Source of the DNA: an uncultured Prolixibacteraceae bacterium
Lineage (GTDB): Bacteria > Bacteroidota > Bacteroidia > Bacteroidales > Prolixibacteraceae
DNA length: 64,000 nt
Assembly (NCBI GenBank): GCA_937915865.1
Contig: CALGIG010000096.1
Coordinates: 1-64,000, forward strand
Direction: 5' to 3'
Below are positions 9,501 to 18,007 of this stretch, piece after piece. The notes under the pieces are model-generated. The model saw only the letters and a list, made by a program, of their open reading frames with translations, ran no database searches and was not told the DNA's origin. The position numbers and the translations under genes were made by a program. Every line of letters begins with the position of its first letter. The first letter of the stretch is position 1.

Positions 9501-10079
9501 CATAAATTGACAGATAGCGATAAAGTAATAAGAGGTACAGATCGGCCAAAATGGGTTGGAGGTATGACCAATACATTGACTTATAAAGATTTTGTTTTTA
9601 GTTTCTTCATTTATGCACGTATAGGACAGAAGTATTTCTCTTCACTAATTCCTGGAGGTTATACCGGTGGTAATTATATCGGTTATGTTCGCAAAGCAGG
9701 CCTCGACGAATTTTGGTCAGAAAGTAATACGAATGCAAAATATCCAAGGTTAACTTCCAACTCCTCAAATGAATCTACCGCTGATATCACAAGGGCAACT
9801 TATATAAACAACGGCTCTTTTGTCACTGTAAGGAACATTTCTCTTTCTTATAATTTACCAGGAAAATTACTTTCAAAGGTTAGTATTAGAAGATTGCAAG
9901 TTTATGGTCAGGTGTTGAACCCATTTATTTTTGGTGGTGATGTGGTTAAGGCCGGGCTCAATCCAGATGATACCAATAGCTGGAATGATGTAAACTCTGT
10001 GGGTGACCCTACTGGTGGTACCAACAATAATACAATGATTTACAGAAGTTATGTTTTTGGACTTCGGGTTGGTTTCTAA
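6582..10079 (+). CDS. SusC-type TonB-dependent outer-membrane transporter with STN signalling domain
   Basis: The chosen start is the ATG at 6582 (1165 residues); a TTG at 6561 is in frame but unlikely. A long N-terminal signal region ends near residue 42. The STN domain (about 45-125) is the part that contacts FecR. A carboxypeptidase-D-like beta-sandwich (about 140-215, VSGKVTDSAGAPLPGVTVVL) follows. The plug begins at VVAVGYGVQKK and contains PLYVVDGI and the SusC hallmark ASATAIYGSRGANGVILITT. A 22-strand-type barrel fills the rest and ends in an aromatic residue (GLRVGF). It imports oligosaccharides across the outer membrane with the SusD encoded next and doubles as the receptor that switches on the sigma factor. 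Confidence 0.95.
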   Translation: MKKKWNHPGWRSVIDVPLIVRIMKLITLFLFAAIMHVAAATYSQNTKLKIVGQNLSIGEVLDRIESQSDYSFFFNAKQIDLSKKINIVAENQLVNKILDEILSGTGLTYTINNKLIIIHSPEESGNYSTIQQTSKVSGKVTDSAGAPLPGVTVVLKGTTNGAITSSDGTYSIQNVSGNGTLIFSFVGMKTEQILIGNRNVINVTLTEESIGLDEVVAVGYGVQKKSDITGALVSISAEVLKERPVQNAVDAMQGKAAGVDIVSNVRPGAVSSVSIRGTRSITASNDPLYVVDGIILMGSLNDINPNDISSVEVLKDASATAIYGSRGANGVILITTKQGKRGRIDINYDGNVTLTAIHSLTDWASAGEALDRYRQAYINAGAYKAGSVVYTEPTLAADLAMFATTSDAATIAAINKGYEGGTYDSSKIPTTDWVDLLTKNGVSQNHLLSLSSGNDISRLYMSFGFLDNNANQKNQGYTRYTIKMNGEITPVKWITVGSTLNISKNEQQYGTINRSGSSTGAKDLYGVALEQLVMGQPYDESGNYILYPGGNKTTPIYNPLIDIDNSADTRKNTNIQANAFGEIHFTSWLKYRVNFGAGLNRYTRGTWQSSQSTLRRTTSGAGSAASYQVSDNFQYMIENLLYFDKTFGVHTIGATLMQSNQSTKTEGSNISASKIFTDASKWYDLSSNLNGKADSYSTSYTSQQMVSFMGRLNYSYKDKYLLTATGRYDASSVLADGHKWAFFPSMALAWKMHEENFLKPVEWLNSLKLRVGYGETGNASVSPYSTTGPLSRYNYVFGTQAAISFLPYNMQNPNLTWERTAQTNVGIDFAVLKNRITGTIELYESNTSGLLLDRNIPSFTGYPYITDNIGKMNNKGIEITLTTRNIEKKDFSWTTDWSWSKNKEKIVELVNGKEDMTGNGWYIGYPVKVYRTYEVGGLWQNTPEDLAEINLWKANGYKFAPGQYKPIEQGTPDHKLTDSDKVIRGTDRPKWVGGMTNTLTYKDFVFSFFIYARIGQKYFSSLIPGGYTGGNYIGYVRKAGLDEFWSESNTNAKYPRLTSNSSNESTADITRATYINNGSFVTVRNISLSYNLPGKLLSKVSIRRLQVYGQVLNPFIFGGDVVKAGLNPDDTNSWNDVNSVGDPTGGTNNNTMIYRSYVFGLRVGF

Positions 10080-10105
10080 TTTTAACCTTAAAACTATTTG
10101 AAATT

Positions 10106-12454
10106 ATGAAAAAATATATTGCTATAATAAGTTTAATAATCTTTTCACTTTCATCGTGTAAAGATTATCTTCAGGAAGAAGTTGTTACTACCCTTACGCA
10201 GGACTATTACAAAACAACCGAAGGCCTTGAGTCGTTAACAAAAGGGTGCTATAAGATTTTGCGATATAAAGGCGATTATAACCAGGGCGAATACTTATTT
10301 GGATCAGGTAGTGATGTGGAAGTCTTTTGCTGGTCGTTGGCAGATCGTATTGTGAATGGTTCTTATGCTGCCGATGCCTGGGGCCCGGATGTTTCATCAA
10401 CTTCAGGTTCCAGAATTACTCCGTTTGTTGCGAATCTGGTCGGTTCGGTAACAACTTCGGTTAAGTATACCGAAGGTTGCTATCCTTCGATTGGCGCTTG
10501 TAATGTATTCCTGAAATATTACAACGCCTTATCTGACAAAGACAAAGAAAGTTTGTTGGCTAGAAAGGGGGAAATTCTTTTTCTTAGGGCTTTCTCTTAT
10601 TATCTCATAACCAATGTTGTAGGTGCCGCTCCTCTTATTACGGAGCCAGCTGAAGGAATGCCCGATAATTTCTATTATCAAAAAGCCAGCCTTGAAAAGA
10701 TATATAAATTATTGATTGGCGATTTACGAAAAGCTGTTGATATTCTTCCGGCCACAACTACAGAACTGGGGCGTATTACCAAACCTGCTGCTGCACATTT
10801 TCTTGCAAAATTGTATTTGCACCGTGCTCAGGCCGCAAATTGGGAAAACAGTTCAGAAACTCATCTTAAAATGTTGTATAAAGGAAATGTGTCAACTGAC
10901 CTTGATTCAGTAATTTATTATTCAACATTAGCCATCGACCAGATGAAATCGACCAATTCGGCCTATGGCGGCTTGTCTACTGATTTTGGCAGTCTTTGGT
11001 TAAACGATGGTACTCTTTCCAGAGATAATCAGAAAGAAATTCTTCTTTCAGCTCAATATGAGCCAACCCAGACTTACAATGGACGATACGGAGATGCTTC
11101 AGCAATTAGTCTGACCCATGTGTACAACAGTAACCATACTACAGCAAATGCTGGTATTTTGAGAGACATAAATTATGGACGTCCTTTTGCCACATTGATG
11201 CCAACTGATTGGGCTTACGACATGTATACCGATAGGGCTAACGACTCACGTTATTACAAAAGTTTCCTTACTACATATAATGTAACAGCTACTGATGGTT
11301 CGGGTAAACCATGGAATGACCTTACAGCTTATTATTACAACAACAAACTTAAAAGCGCCTCTGATGCTGCTGTTACTGTTACTACTAAAGGAAGAATGAC
11401 TTACGGTAATATTGGCTTAGTTTATATTGAAAATTCTAAAGATCAACCGCTCGATTCTTTGTGGGTAATGAGCCATCCTTATGTTATGAATGTTCGATGG
11501 ATGGTTGGCAGCCCCGGTGGAAAGGGATATGTTGAGCGGTCCAATAAAGTGATTACAGGATTTAAATCGGGCGCTGCTGTTGATGGAGCTAGCCCTGTTG
11601 TGGCCGATTATAAATCGCAGGGAAGAAAATTGTATTATCGTATCAGTGGCACTGATGGTTCAGCCTATGGGATAGATCGTGGTTTAGCTGTTGCCCAATG
11701 GTATGCTGGTGCAAACAAATGGCTTGATAAAACCAGAGGGCAGGGAACAAATGCCAACGGAAGCCAATCGTTTGATACCCCGATTTTTCGTCTTGCTGAA
11801 ACTTATTTGATAAGGGCAGAAGCATACGGGCGCAAAAATGGGCCAAACAGTACATTGGCTATTGACGACTTAAATGTATTGCGGAAAAGAGCAGCATATC
11901 ATAGCGGTGAAAAGCGAAATCCAGTTCTCGTAAGAGACGAACCTTCGGTATTAACTGGTGTTCTTACGGTACCAGTTGCTGAAAAAATATCGCCATATAC
12001 GGTGACAACAGATTCATACAATGCTATAAAAATCGACGGAAGTGAATGGCAGGGAGGAAGCGTGAAAGCTAAGAAAGAAAACTATCCGCCAACAGCAAGT
12101 TCTGATTTGGACCGCTTCATCCATTTTATATACAATGAGCGTGCTCGTGAACTTATTTTTGAATTGACAAATACTGAAGATTTGCACAACGCTGGTATTT
12201 TGTATGATCGCGTTTATTATCGTGATATGCTTGGCGCTCCTTCATCGTCAACCGGAACAGTTGATTTCCCATTCCCTGTTGATGATCTGGGTGGTTCTGG
12301 AACTGTTGGCGCTAAAGGTGTTGGCAAAGGAAATTTCCAAAAATACCATACATTCAAATGCTGGCCAACTTCAATACTTGAATTGCTTACTGATGAAAAT
12401 GGTAAGGCTTTGGATGCAGCCGGACGTGCTGCTTTTCAGAATGCCGGTTACTAA
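10106..12454 (+). CDS. SusD/RagB-type outer-membrane glycan-binding lipoprotein
   Basis: The 782-residue protein has a lipoprotein signal peptide with lipobox Cys at residue 18 (LSSC). The SusD TPR scaffold is visible in LARKGEILFLRAFSYYLI and ITKPAAAHFLAKLYLHRAQA, and the C-terminal half has the family motif FRLAETYLIRAEAYGR followed by ERARELIFE. It lies 26 nt after the SusC gene and would form the lid of that transporter on the cell surface. It is clearly longer than the usual 500-600 residues; the extra length is spread through the middle (about 300-560), suggesting a large loop or added surface domain for a bulky ligand. Confidence 0.94.
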   Translation: MKKYIAIISLIIFSLSSCKDYLQEEVVTTLTQDYYKTTEGLESLTKGCYKILRYKGDYNQGEYLFGSGSDVEVFCWSLADRIVNGSYAADAWGPDVSSTSGSRITPFVANLVGSVTTSVKYTEGCYPSIGACNVFLKYYNALSDKDKESLLARKGEILFLRAFSYYLITNVVGAAPLITEPAEGMPDNFYYQKASLEKIYKLLIGDLRKAVDILPATTTELGRITKPAAAHFLAKLYLHRAQAANWENSSETHLKMLYKGNVSTDLDSVIYYSTLAIDQMKSTNSAYGGLSTDFGSLWLNDGTLSRDNQKEILLSAQYEPTQTYNGRYGDASAISLTHVYNSNHTTANAGILRDINYGRPFATLMPTDWAYDMYTDRANDSRYYKSFLTTYNVTATDGSGKPWNDLTAYYYNNKLKSASDAAVTVTTKGRMTYGNIGLVYIENSKDQPLDSLWVMSHPYVMNVRWMVGSPGGKGYVERSNKVITGFKSGAAVDGASPVVADYKSQGRKLYYRISGTDGSAYGIDRGLAVAQWYAGANKWLDKTRGQGTNANGSQSFDTPIFRLAETYLIRAEAYGRKNGPNSTLAIDDLNVLRKRAAYHSGEKRNPVLVRDEPSVLTGVLTVPVAEKISPYTVTTDSYNAIKIDGSEWQGGSVKAKKENYPPTASSDLDRFIHFIYNERARELIFELTNTEDLHNAGILYDRVYYRDMLGAPSSSTGTVDFPFPVDDLGGSGTVGAKGVGKGNFQKYHTFKCWPTSILELLTDENGKALDAAGRAAFQNAGY

Positions 12455-12503
12455 ATTTGGGTTTGTTTAGAAAAATAAATAAAAAGTAAAAAAGCTAAAA
12501 ATG

Positions 12504-12533
12504 AAAAGGTGGGTATTGCAGCCCACCTTTTTT
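12504..12533 (+). terminator. Intrinsic terminator after the SusD gene
   Basis: GGTGGG at 12508-12513 pairs with CCCACC at 12522-12527 around an eight-base loop, with A residues before and six T residues after. It probably caps a strong susCD transcript, so the enzyme genes downstream depend on read-through or their own promoter. Confidence 0.75.
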
Positions 12534-12599
12534 AAATTGATCTTTGATAACTTTTTGTAATTAATTGGAATACTATATAATAAACCAATTCTGGTAAGT

Positions 12600-14252
12600 A
12601 TGGGCAAATTTTCAGTGGTAAGAGTAACAGTTTTTTTAATCCTGATTTTTTATGTACCAAAACTATTGGCGCAAAAAGAGGTTGCATGGGACAAAACTTC
12701 AACAAATAAATGGAATCAGGCATTTCAATTGGTTTGTATTCAGTCTATTGCCGATGGTAAAATTCAGAAGGCATTTTTATATGCCACAAAAAGTAAGCAA
12801 AAAAAACCATTGATTGTAAGTTTACACACATGGAGTGGCAACTACATGCAGGAAGATCCACTGGCTAATGAAATATTGGCGCGCGACTGGAATTATATCC
12901 ACCCTGATTTCAGAGGGGCTAATAAAACTGAGGAATCGATGGGCAGCAAGCTGGTTATTTCTGATATTGAGGATGCCATACAATTTGCCCTGAAGAATAC
13001 CAATTCTGATCCGGAAGATGTCCATATTGTAGGTGTTTCAGGTGGTGGTTTTGCTACCTTGGCAGCTTACATGAATATCAAATATCCCGTAAAATCATTC
13101 TCGGCCTGGGCGCCTATTTCCGATTTGGAAAACTGGTACTGGGAATCAGTTGGCCGGAAACAGAAATATGCAACTGATATTATCAATGCTTTATCAACCG
13201 ACACAATTTTGAATAGTGATGAAGCCCGTCGCCGTTCCCCATTTTATCAGAAATTTCCAATGGAATTGAGAAAAGGCTCTCAACTTTTTATATACGAAGG
13301 CATTCACGATGGATATACAGGTTCGGTGCCAATTACTCATTCAATCAACATGTACAATCGATTGCTCGGAGAAATAAAGTACAATATCACAACGCCTGAT
13401 GAAATCAGTCAGAAAGCTGCTATTGACAACGATATGGTTTCGGAGAAAGAAATTATCAATCTGCTTACCAAACGAATAAATCCTGAAGCCGATAAAAAGA
13501 AAACCCTTTTTGGCCGACCGGTTTACCTTTCACGTGAATTTGAAAACATTCGGTTAACCATTTTCGAAGGAGGCCATGAGCAACTTCCGCAAGCATTAGG
13601 CTTAATTCCTGTAAAAACAAAGACTGAAATTGCTCTTAATATTTTCACATTGGGCGATTCAAACGGAGCTAATCCGGGCGGTTGGACCGATCAGTTGAAA
13701 GCAATGATGCCAATGTCAAACTTTGTGAATATTTCGCGTGGAGGCCGGACAATTGGTTTCGATAATAATGGGAATGCAGATTTAAATGCGCTGCGAAATA
13801 TTGATTCTTATCTCGCTGATGCACAAAAGCAAATCGGGAATAAAAAATTTGATTATGTGATTGTTTGCCTCGGAACCAATGATACCAAAAAGGATTTTGC
13901 TGATCGTCAGAATGAAGTGATAACCAATTTCGATGCACTTTTGAAAAAAATAAAGAGCCATTCACTAATCCGAAAATCCAAGCCAAAATTCATTTATGTT
14001 ACTCCGCCACCTATTCGGACCACCAATATATTAGCAAAGTATACAGGTGCAAACGAACGTTTAGCTCAACTGGTACCTAAATTGTCGGATATCGCCCTGC
14101 AGAAAGGCTTTTCAGTTGTTGATGTTTACCACCCATTGCTCGGAATCCTTGATTATTATGCTGCTGATGGCGTTCACATGGCCGGTGAAGGCCAGCAAAT
14201 TATCGCTTCCAAAATTATTGAGAAAATAGAAACTGACGAAAAAAGGAAATAA
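12600..14252 (+). CDS. Secreted double esterase: alpha/beta-hydrolase fused to SGNH hydrolase
   Basis: The protein has 550 residues with a signal peptide (residues 1-24, ending LLAQ). The first half (about 30-340) is an alpha/beta-hydrolase of the prolyl-oligopeptidase/dienelactone type: HTWSGNY supplies an oxyanion-loop motif, GVSGGG puts the nucleophile Ser at 147, and HDGYTG and GGHEQLP look like the acid and His regions. The second half (about 345-545) is an SGNH/GDSL hydrolase with GDSN (Ser 354), a GTNDT block and the terminal D-x-x-H motif in ADGVHM. Both halves keep their catalytic residues, so two deacylations on one glycan are likely, probably removal of acetyl groups from pectin. 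It follows the susD terminator and leads the enzyme genes of the PUL. Confidence 0.8.
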   Translation: MGKFSVVRVTVFLILIFYVPKLLAQKEVAWDKTSTNKWNQAFQLVCIQSIADGKIQKAFLYATKSKQKKPLIVSLHTWSGNYMQEDPLANEILARDWNYIHPDFRGANKTEESMGSKLVISDIEDAIQFALKNTNSDPEDVHIVGVSGGGFATLAAYMNIKYPVKSFSAWAPISDLENWYWESVGRKQKYATDIINALSTDTILNSDEARRRSPFYQKFPMELRKGSQLFIYEGIHDGYTGSVPITHSINMYNRLLGEIKYNITTPDEISQKAAIDNDMVSEKEIINLLTKRINPEADKKKTLFGRPVYLSREFENIRLTIFEGGHEQLPQALGLIPVKTKTEIALNIFTLGDSNGANPGGWTDQLKAMMPMSNFVNISRGGRTIGFDNNGNADLNALRNIDSYLADAQKQIGNKKFDYVIVCLGTNDTKKDFADRQNEVITNFDALLKKIKSHSLIRKSKPKFIYVTPPPIRTTNILAKYTGANERLAQLVPKLSDIALQKGFSVVDVYHPLLGILDYYAADGVHMAGEGQQIIASKIIEKIETDEKRK

Positions 14253-14278
14253 ACAAACTCTATTTAAATTATACGTTA

Positions 14279-16690
14279 ATGATTTTTCGACTAAATAAAT
14301 TACATGTACTGGCCCTTTTTACCATGTTTTTATTCGCGGGAAAAGGCCAGGCCCAGCAAGCCAGTATTTCCCGAAATAAAAATATTGTTTCTGTTGATTT
14401 GGGTAATGACCATTACCAAATTGAGGTTTACAGCCCTGCAATTATTCGCGTACGAATGGCTGGACCGGCTGGTTTTGCACCAGACGAGAACCTCATGGTC
14501 ATTCGTTACAAATGGGATGAAGTTCCATTCACATTTAAAGAAGTAAACAAAAGCTGGGAACTGAAAACATCAGCAATAACACTAAAATTAACTACAAATC
14601 CAGTTAGTATTTCATATTACACGCCTGAAGGTGTTTTGATTAATCAGGATAAATTGTTGGGATACAATGATGGAGCGCCTAAATGTAGTAAACAGTTACT
14701 ACCGGGAGAGCATTTCTTCGGATTTGGTGAGCGTATGGATTTTATCGATCAGCTGGGGAAAAAACTCACGCTTGATGTTGGACGCGGAACGGCCCGGGAC
14801 CACGAAACCGGAGCATACAACATTCTGGAAGCCAATTATTCTCCTGTACCTTTTTTCATGAGTACTCGTGGCTATGGAATTTTCTTTCACAATTCAACTC
14901 CTTCAACCTGGGATATGGGCAATTCTTCTGGTCAAATGTATTCGTTCTCGGCTACCGGAGGAGAGTTAGATTATTATTTTATCTATGGCCCTTCATTCAA
15001 ACAAATCGTTCAAGGCTATACAACTTTAACAGGCACGTCACCACTACTTCCTCGTGCAGCGATGGGGTTGCATGTTGGTACATATAGTGGCGGAACATGG
15101 GGTTACGAAAACCTGACTTCGCAGTATTATGTGGTAAAGTTGGCTAAGAAGTTTCGTGAATTGGGTATTCCTGCCGATATTCTTCATCTCGATTCAACCT
15201 GGCGAATATTCGGAAAAGTTAATGGTAAAGGTGGAACCAGCTTCGAATGGCGCCAACCCGGGTTCCCAAATCCGAAAGCTATGTTCGACAGCTTGTATAC
15301 CTTGAATTACCAGATGGTTGGTTTACATATACGTCCGCGTATCGATAATGGCGAAAAGAACAATTACCTCGATCAGGCCAAAGCTTTGGGATTAACTTAT
15401 CCTGAAAATGGTAAACCGGGCGACTTTCCCAATTTCTTCGATCAGAAAGCGGTTGACTGGTGGTGGAACAACTGTCTGAAACCATTGGCTGATTTGGGTT
15501 GTATGTTTGTGAAAACCGACGAGGGTAGCGCTTTTGGCCGTGTTGGTAACGAGCTGGTTGACAAAAAAGGACCTGAAGGAAAAGAAATTGCTTCGTTGCA
15601 TAACCTTTTCCCGATTGCTTATGCCAGGGCGCCATACCTTAAATTTCAGGAAAACAATAAAATGCGTGGGTTGGAACATACTCGCGAAGGTTTTGCCGGA
15701 ATTCAGCGTTACCCATTTATTTTTGCCGGCGACTGGCCTTCGGAATGGCAGTATTTCAAACCGGTAATCCGTGCTGGCTTGAATATTGGACTTTCCGGAG
15801 TTCCGGCCTGGGCGCATTGTATGGGTGGTTTCGAACATATTGCCGACCCCGAATTATATGTGCGTTGGGTTCAGTTTGGTATGTTTTCGCCCATTGCCCA
15901 TTTGTTTGGTATGGAGCATCCGAATTACAAGGAGCCCTGGAGTTATGGCGCTGAGGCTCAGGCTATCTTTACCAAATACGATAAACTCCGTTATCGACTG
16001 GTCCCGTATCTGTACACAGCTTATTTCCAATCGTACCTGACTGGTTGCCCTGTTATTCAGGCTATGGTTTTTAATTATCCTGAAGATGTAAATACTTATT
16101 CTATTGACGATCAATATTTCTTTGGCGATCAACTGCTGGTATGTCCGGTTATCGAAAAAGGAGCCAGGTCGAGAACTTTATATTTGCCGGAAGGTACGTG
16201 GATTGATTATTGGTCGGGTGAAAAATACTCAGGAAAGCAATATATAATTACCAAAACGCAGCTTGATAAATTACCTATTTATGTGAAAGCCGGAGCCATC
16301 ATCCCGATGCAACCTGATATGCAGTATTTTGGCGAAAAACCAATCGATCCTGTTACACTAGATATTTATCCTGCAGGAAATTCAGACTACAAATTGTACG
16401 AAGATGATGGCAAATCGCTCAACTATCAGAAAGGTGAATTTGCTCTAACAGAAATTAAATGTTCTGAAAACACACAATCAGTTTCTATCGATATTTTACC
16501 TTCAGAAGGACAGTTTAAAGTAGCCGACCGCAATTATACATTAACAGTTCATCTGGACAAAAGACCGTTGGGTGTGGTTTCGGGTACAATTATGTTGAAT
16601 AACTGGAAGTATGATGACGAAAAGAAGATGCTTGAATTTACTATAGCAAAAAAAGCTGCTAAAAAAGTAAGTGTTGCAATTACCAGATAA
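14279..16690 (+). CDS. Secreted GH31-family alpha-glycosidase
   Basis: The protein has 803 residues and a signal peptide (about 1-26, GKGQAQQ). It has the GH31 order: N-terminal beta-sandwich (about 30-245), TIM barrel (about 250-610) and C-terminal beta-sandwich domains. The nucleophile Asp is probably 414 in VKTDEGS and the acid/base Asp 485 in FAGDWPSEW. The following loop reads WAHCMGGF, where most GH31 enzymes have an Asp before the I/M-GGF, so position 514 is Cys. Family members cleave alpha-linked glucose, xylose or galactose, and the Cys makes the specificity uncertain. It starts 26 nt after the double esterase and is co-transcribed. Confidence 0.88.
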   Translation: MIFRLNKLHVLALFTMFLFAGKGQAQQASISRNKNIVSVDLGNDHYQIEVYSPAIIRVRMAGPAGFAPDENLMVIRYKWDEVPFTFKEVNKSWELKTSAITLKLTTNPVSISYYTPEGVLINQDKLLGYNDGAPKCSKQLLPGEHFFGFGERMDFIDQLGKKLTLDVGRGTARDHETGAYNILEANYSPVPFFMSTRGYGIFFHNSTPSTWDMGNSSGQMYSFSATGGELDYYFIYGPSFKQIVQGYTTLTGTSPLLPRAAMGLHVGTYSGGTWGYENLTSQYYVVKLAKKFRELGIPADILHLDSTWRIFGKVNGKGGTSFEWRQPGFPNPKAMFDSLYTLNYQMVGLHIRPRIDNGEKNNYLDQAKALGLTYPENGKPGDFPNFFDQKAVDWWWNNCLKPLADLGCMFVKTDEGSAFGRVGNELVDKKGPEGKEIASLHNLFPIAYARAPYLKFQENNKMRGLEHTREGFAGIQRYPFIFAGDWPSEWQYFKPVIRAGLNIGLSGVPAWAHCMGGFEHIADPELYVRWVQFGMFSPIAHLFGMEHPNYKEPWSYGAEAQAIFTKYDKLRYRLVPYLYTAYFQSYLTGCPVIQAMVFNYPEDVNTYSIDDQYFFGDQLLVCPVIEKGARSRTLYLPEGTWIDYWSGEKYSGKQYIITKTQLDKLPIYVKAGAIIPMQPDMQYFGEKPIDPVTLDIYPAGNSDYKLYEDDGKSLNYQKGEFALTEIKCSENTQSVSIDILPSEGQFKVADRNYTLTVHLDKRPLGVVSGTIMLNNWKYDDEKKMLEFTIAKKAAKKVSVAITR

Positions 16691-16752
16691 AGCAGGATGC
16701 AAGCAATTTCTCAACTAAATATATTTGAGTACCTAAATCTAACTGCAACTAA

Positions 16753-17970
16753 ATGAAACGTTTATTCTTCTTTATCCTACTAATAGCAAACTTTGCCAAA
16801 GCTCAGCAACCTGAAAACCTTCCTGTTGTTGAGACTGGCTCGGTTAAACCCATGCCATCCCAATGGATTGATAAAGACACCGGGCATAAAATAATCCATC
16901 TCACTACACGCAGTGGCGAAAACCGTAGCTTTTATTTTCACAACAATCCATTTCTTCCGGCAATTTTAGGCCAAAATGAAAAGATGGTTTTCTATGGCAA
17001 GATTGGAGCGAATATGCAGCTCTTCTCGGTTGATCTTAAAACCGGCAAGACCGACCAGTTAACCAATAAAAGAAATGTTACCGGCGAAATTGTAGCCGCT
17101 AAAAGCAGGGAAATTTATTACCAGTGTGGCGACAGTGTTTTTGCAACAGGTATTGAAAACCACAAAACCCGTTTGATTTATGTTTTCTCTAAAAATGAAA
17201 AAGGGCACATCACTACGCTCAATGCCGATGAAACTTTACTGGCAGGTGCTTTAAATTCGCCGGAAGAAAATGAAATATTTAAGAGATACCCGGAGAAGCA
17301 TGATTTTTTTGATCGGATTTATGATGCTAAATTACGCCGGACTTTATTTACCATTCCGGCAAAAGGAGGTAATTTGGAGCCGGTTTATTCTGAAAATGCG
17401 TGGCTGAACCACATTCAGTTTTCGCCAACCGAACCAGATTTGCTGATGTTTTGTCACGAAGGACCGTGGCACAAGGTTGATAGAATATGGACCATAAATG
17501 TTAAAGGAGGGACTCCAAAACTTATGCACAAACGAACGATGGAAGGCGAAATTGCCGGGCACGAATTTTTTAGCCCTGATGGGAAACGGATTTGGTTCGA
17601 TCTGCAAATGCCCCGTAGTGTGAAATTTTTCGTGAGTGGAGTCGAGTTGGTTTCAGGAGAAGAAAAAAGATATGAAATAACCCGAAACGAATGGTCGGTT
17701 CACTTTACGGTTTCGCCCGATCAGCAATTGTTTGCCGGCGATGGAGGCGATCCGGGGCAGGTGGCAAGGGCCGACGATGGCATGTGGATTTACCTGTTCA
17801 GGCCTGAAGGCGATAAATTTAAATCGGAGAAACTGGTGAATATGAAGCGCCACGGCTACAAGCTCGAACCCAATGTGCATTTTTCGCCCGATGGCAAATG
17901 GATTATTTTCCGTGCTAATTTCGAGGGCCACTCTGATATTTATGCAGTAGAGATTGCCAAAAGCAATTAA
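16753..17970 (+). CDS. Secreted oligogalacturonate lyase-like beta-propeller (PL22)
   Basis: The 405-residue protein has a signal peptide (1-17, FAKAQQ). Repeated blades are marked by FSPDGK-type turns: HEFFSPDGKRIWFD and VHFSPDGKWIIF. The WLNHIQFSPTEPDLLMFCHEGPW region is the strongest resemblance to PL22 oligogalacturonide lyases, which use His and Gln ligands to a metal ion and cleave short 4-linked galacturonides. The role inferred here is degradation of small galacturonate-containing oligosaccharides in the periplasm. Classical PL22 enzymes are cytoplasmic, so the signal peptide is a Bacteroidota-type variation. It sits between GH31 and GH106 genes with short gaps. Confidence 0.8.
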   Translation: MKRLFFFILLIANFAKAQQPENLPVVETGSVKPMPSQWIDKDTGHKIIHLTTRSGENRSFYFHNNPFLPAILGQNEKMVFYGKIGANMQLFSVDLKTGKTDQLTNKRNVTGEIVAAKSREIYYQCGDSVFATGIENHKTRLIYVFSKNEKGHITTLNADETLLAGALNSPEENEIFKRYPEKHDFFDRIYDAKLRRTLFTIPAKGGNLEPVYSENAWLNHIQFSPTEPDLLMFCHEGPWHKVDRIWTINVKGGTPKLMHKRTMEGEIAGHEFFSPDGKRIWFDLQMPRSVKFFVSGVELVSGEEKRYEITRNEWSVHFTVSPDQQLFAGDGGDPGQVARADDGMWIYLFRPEGDKFKSEKLVNMKRHGYKLEPNVHFSPDGKWIIFRANFEGHSDIYAVEIAKSN

Positions 17971-18007
17971 TTTGTAAATTGTCGATAAACTAAAATAAAT
18001 ATATCCA

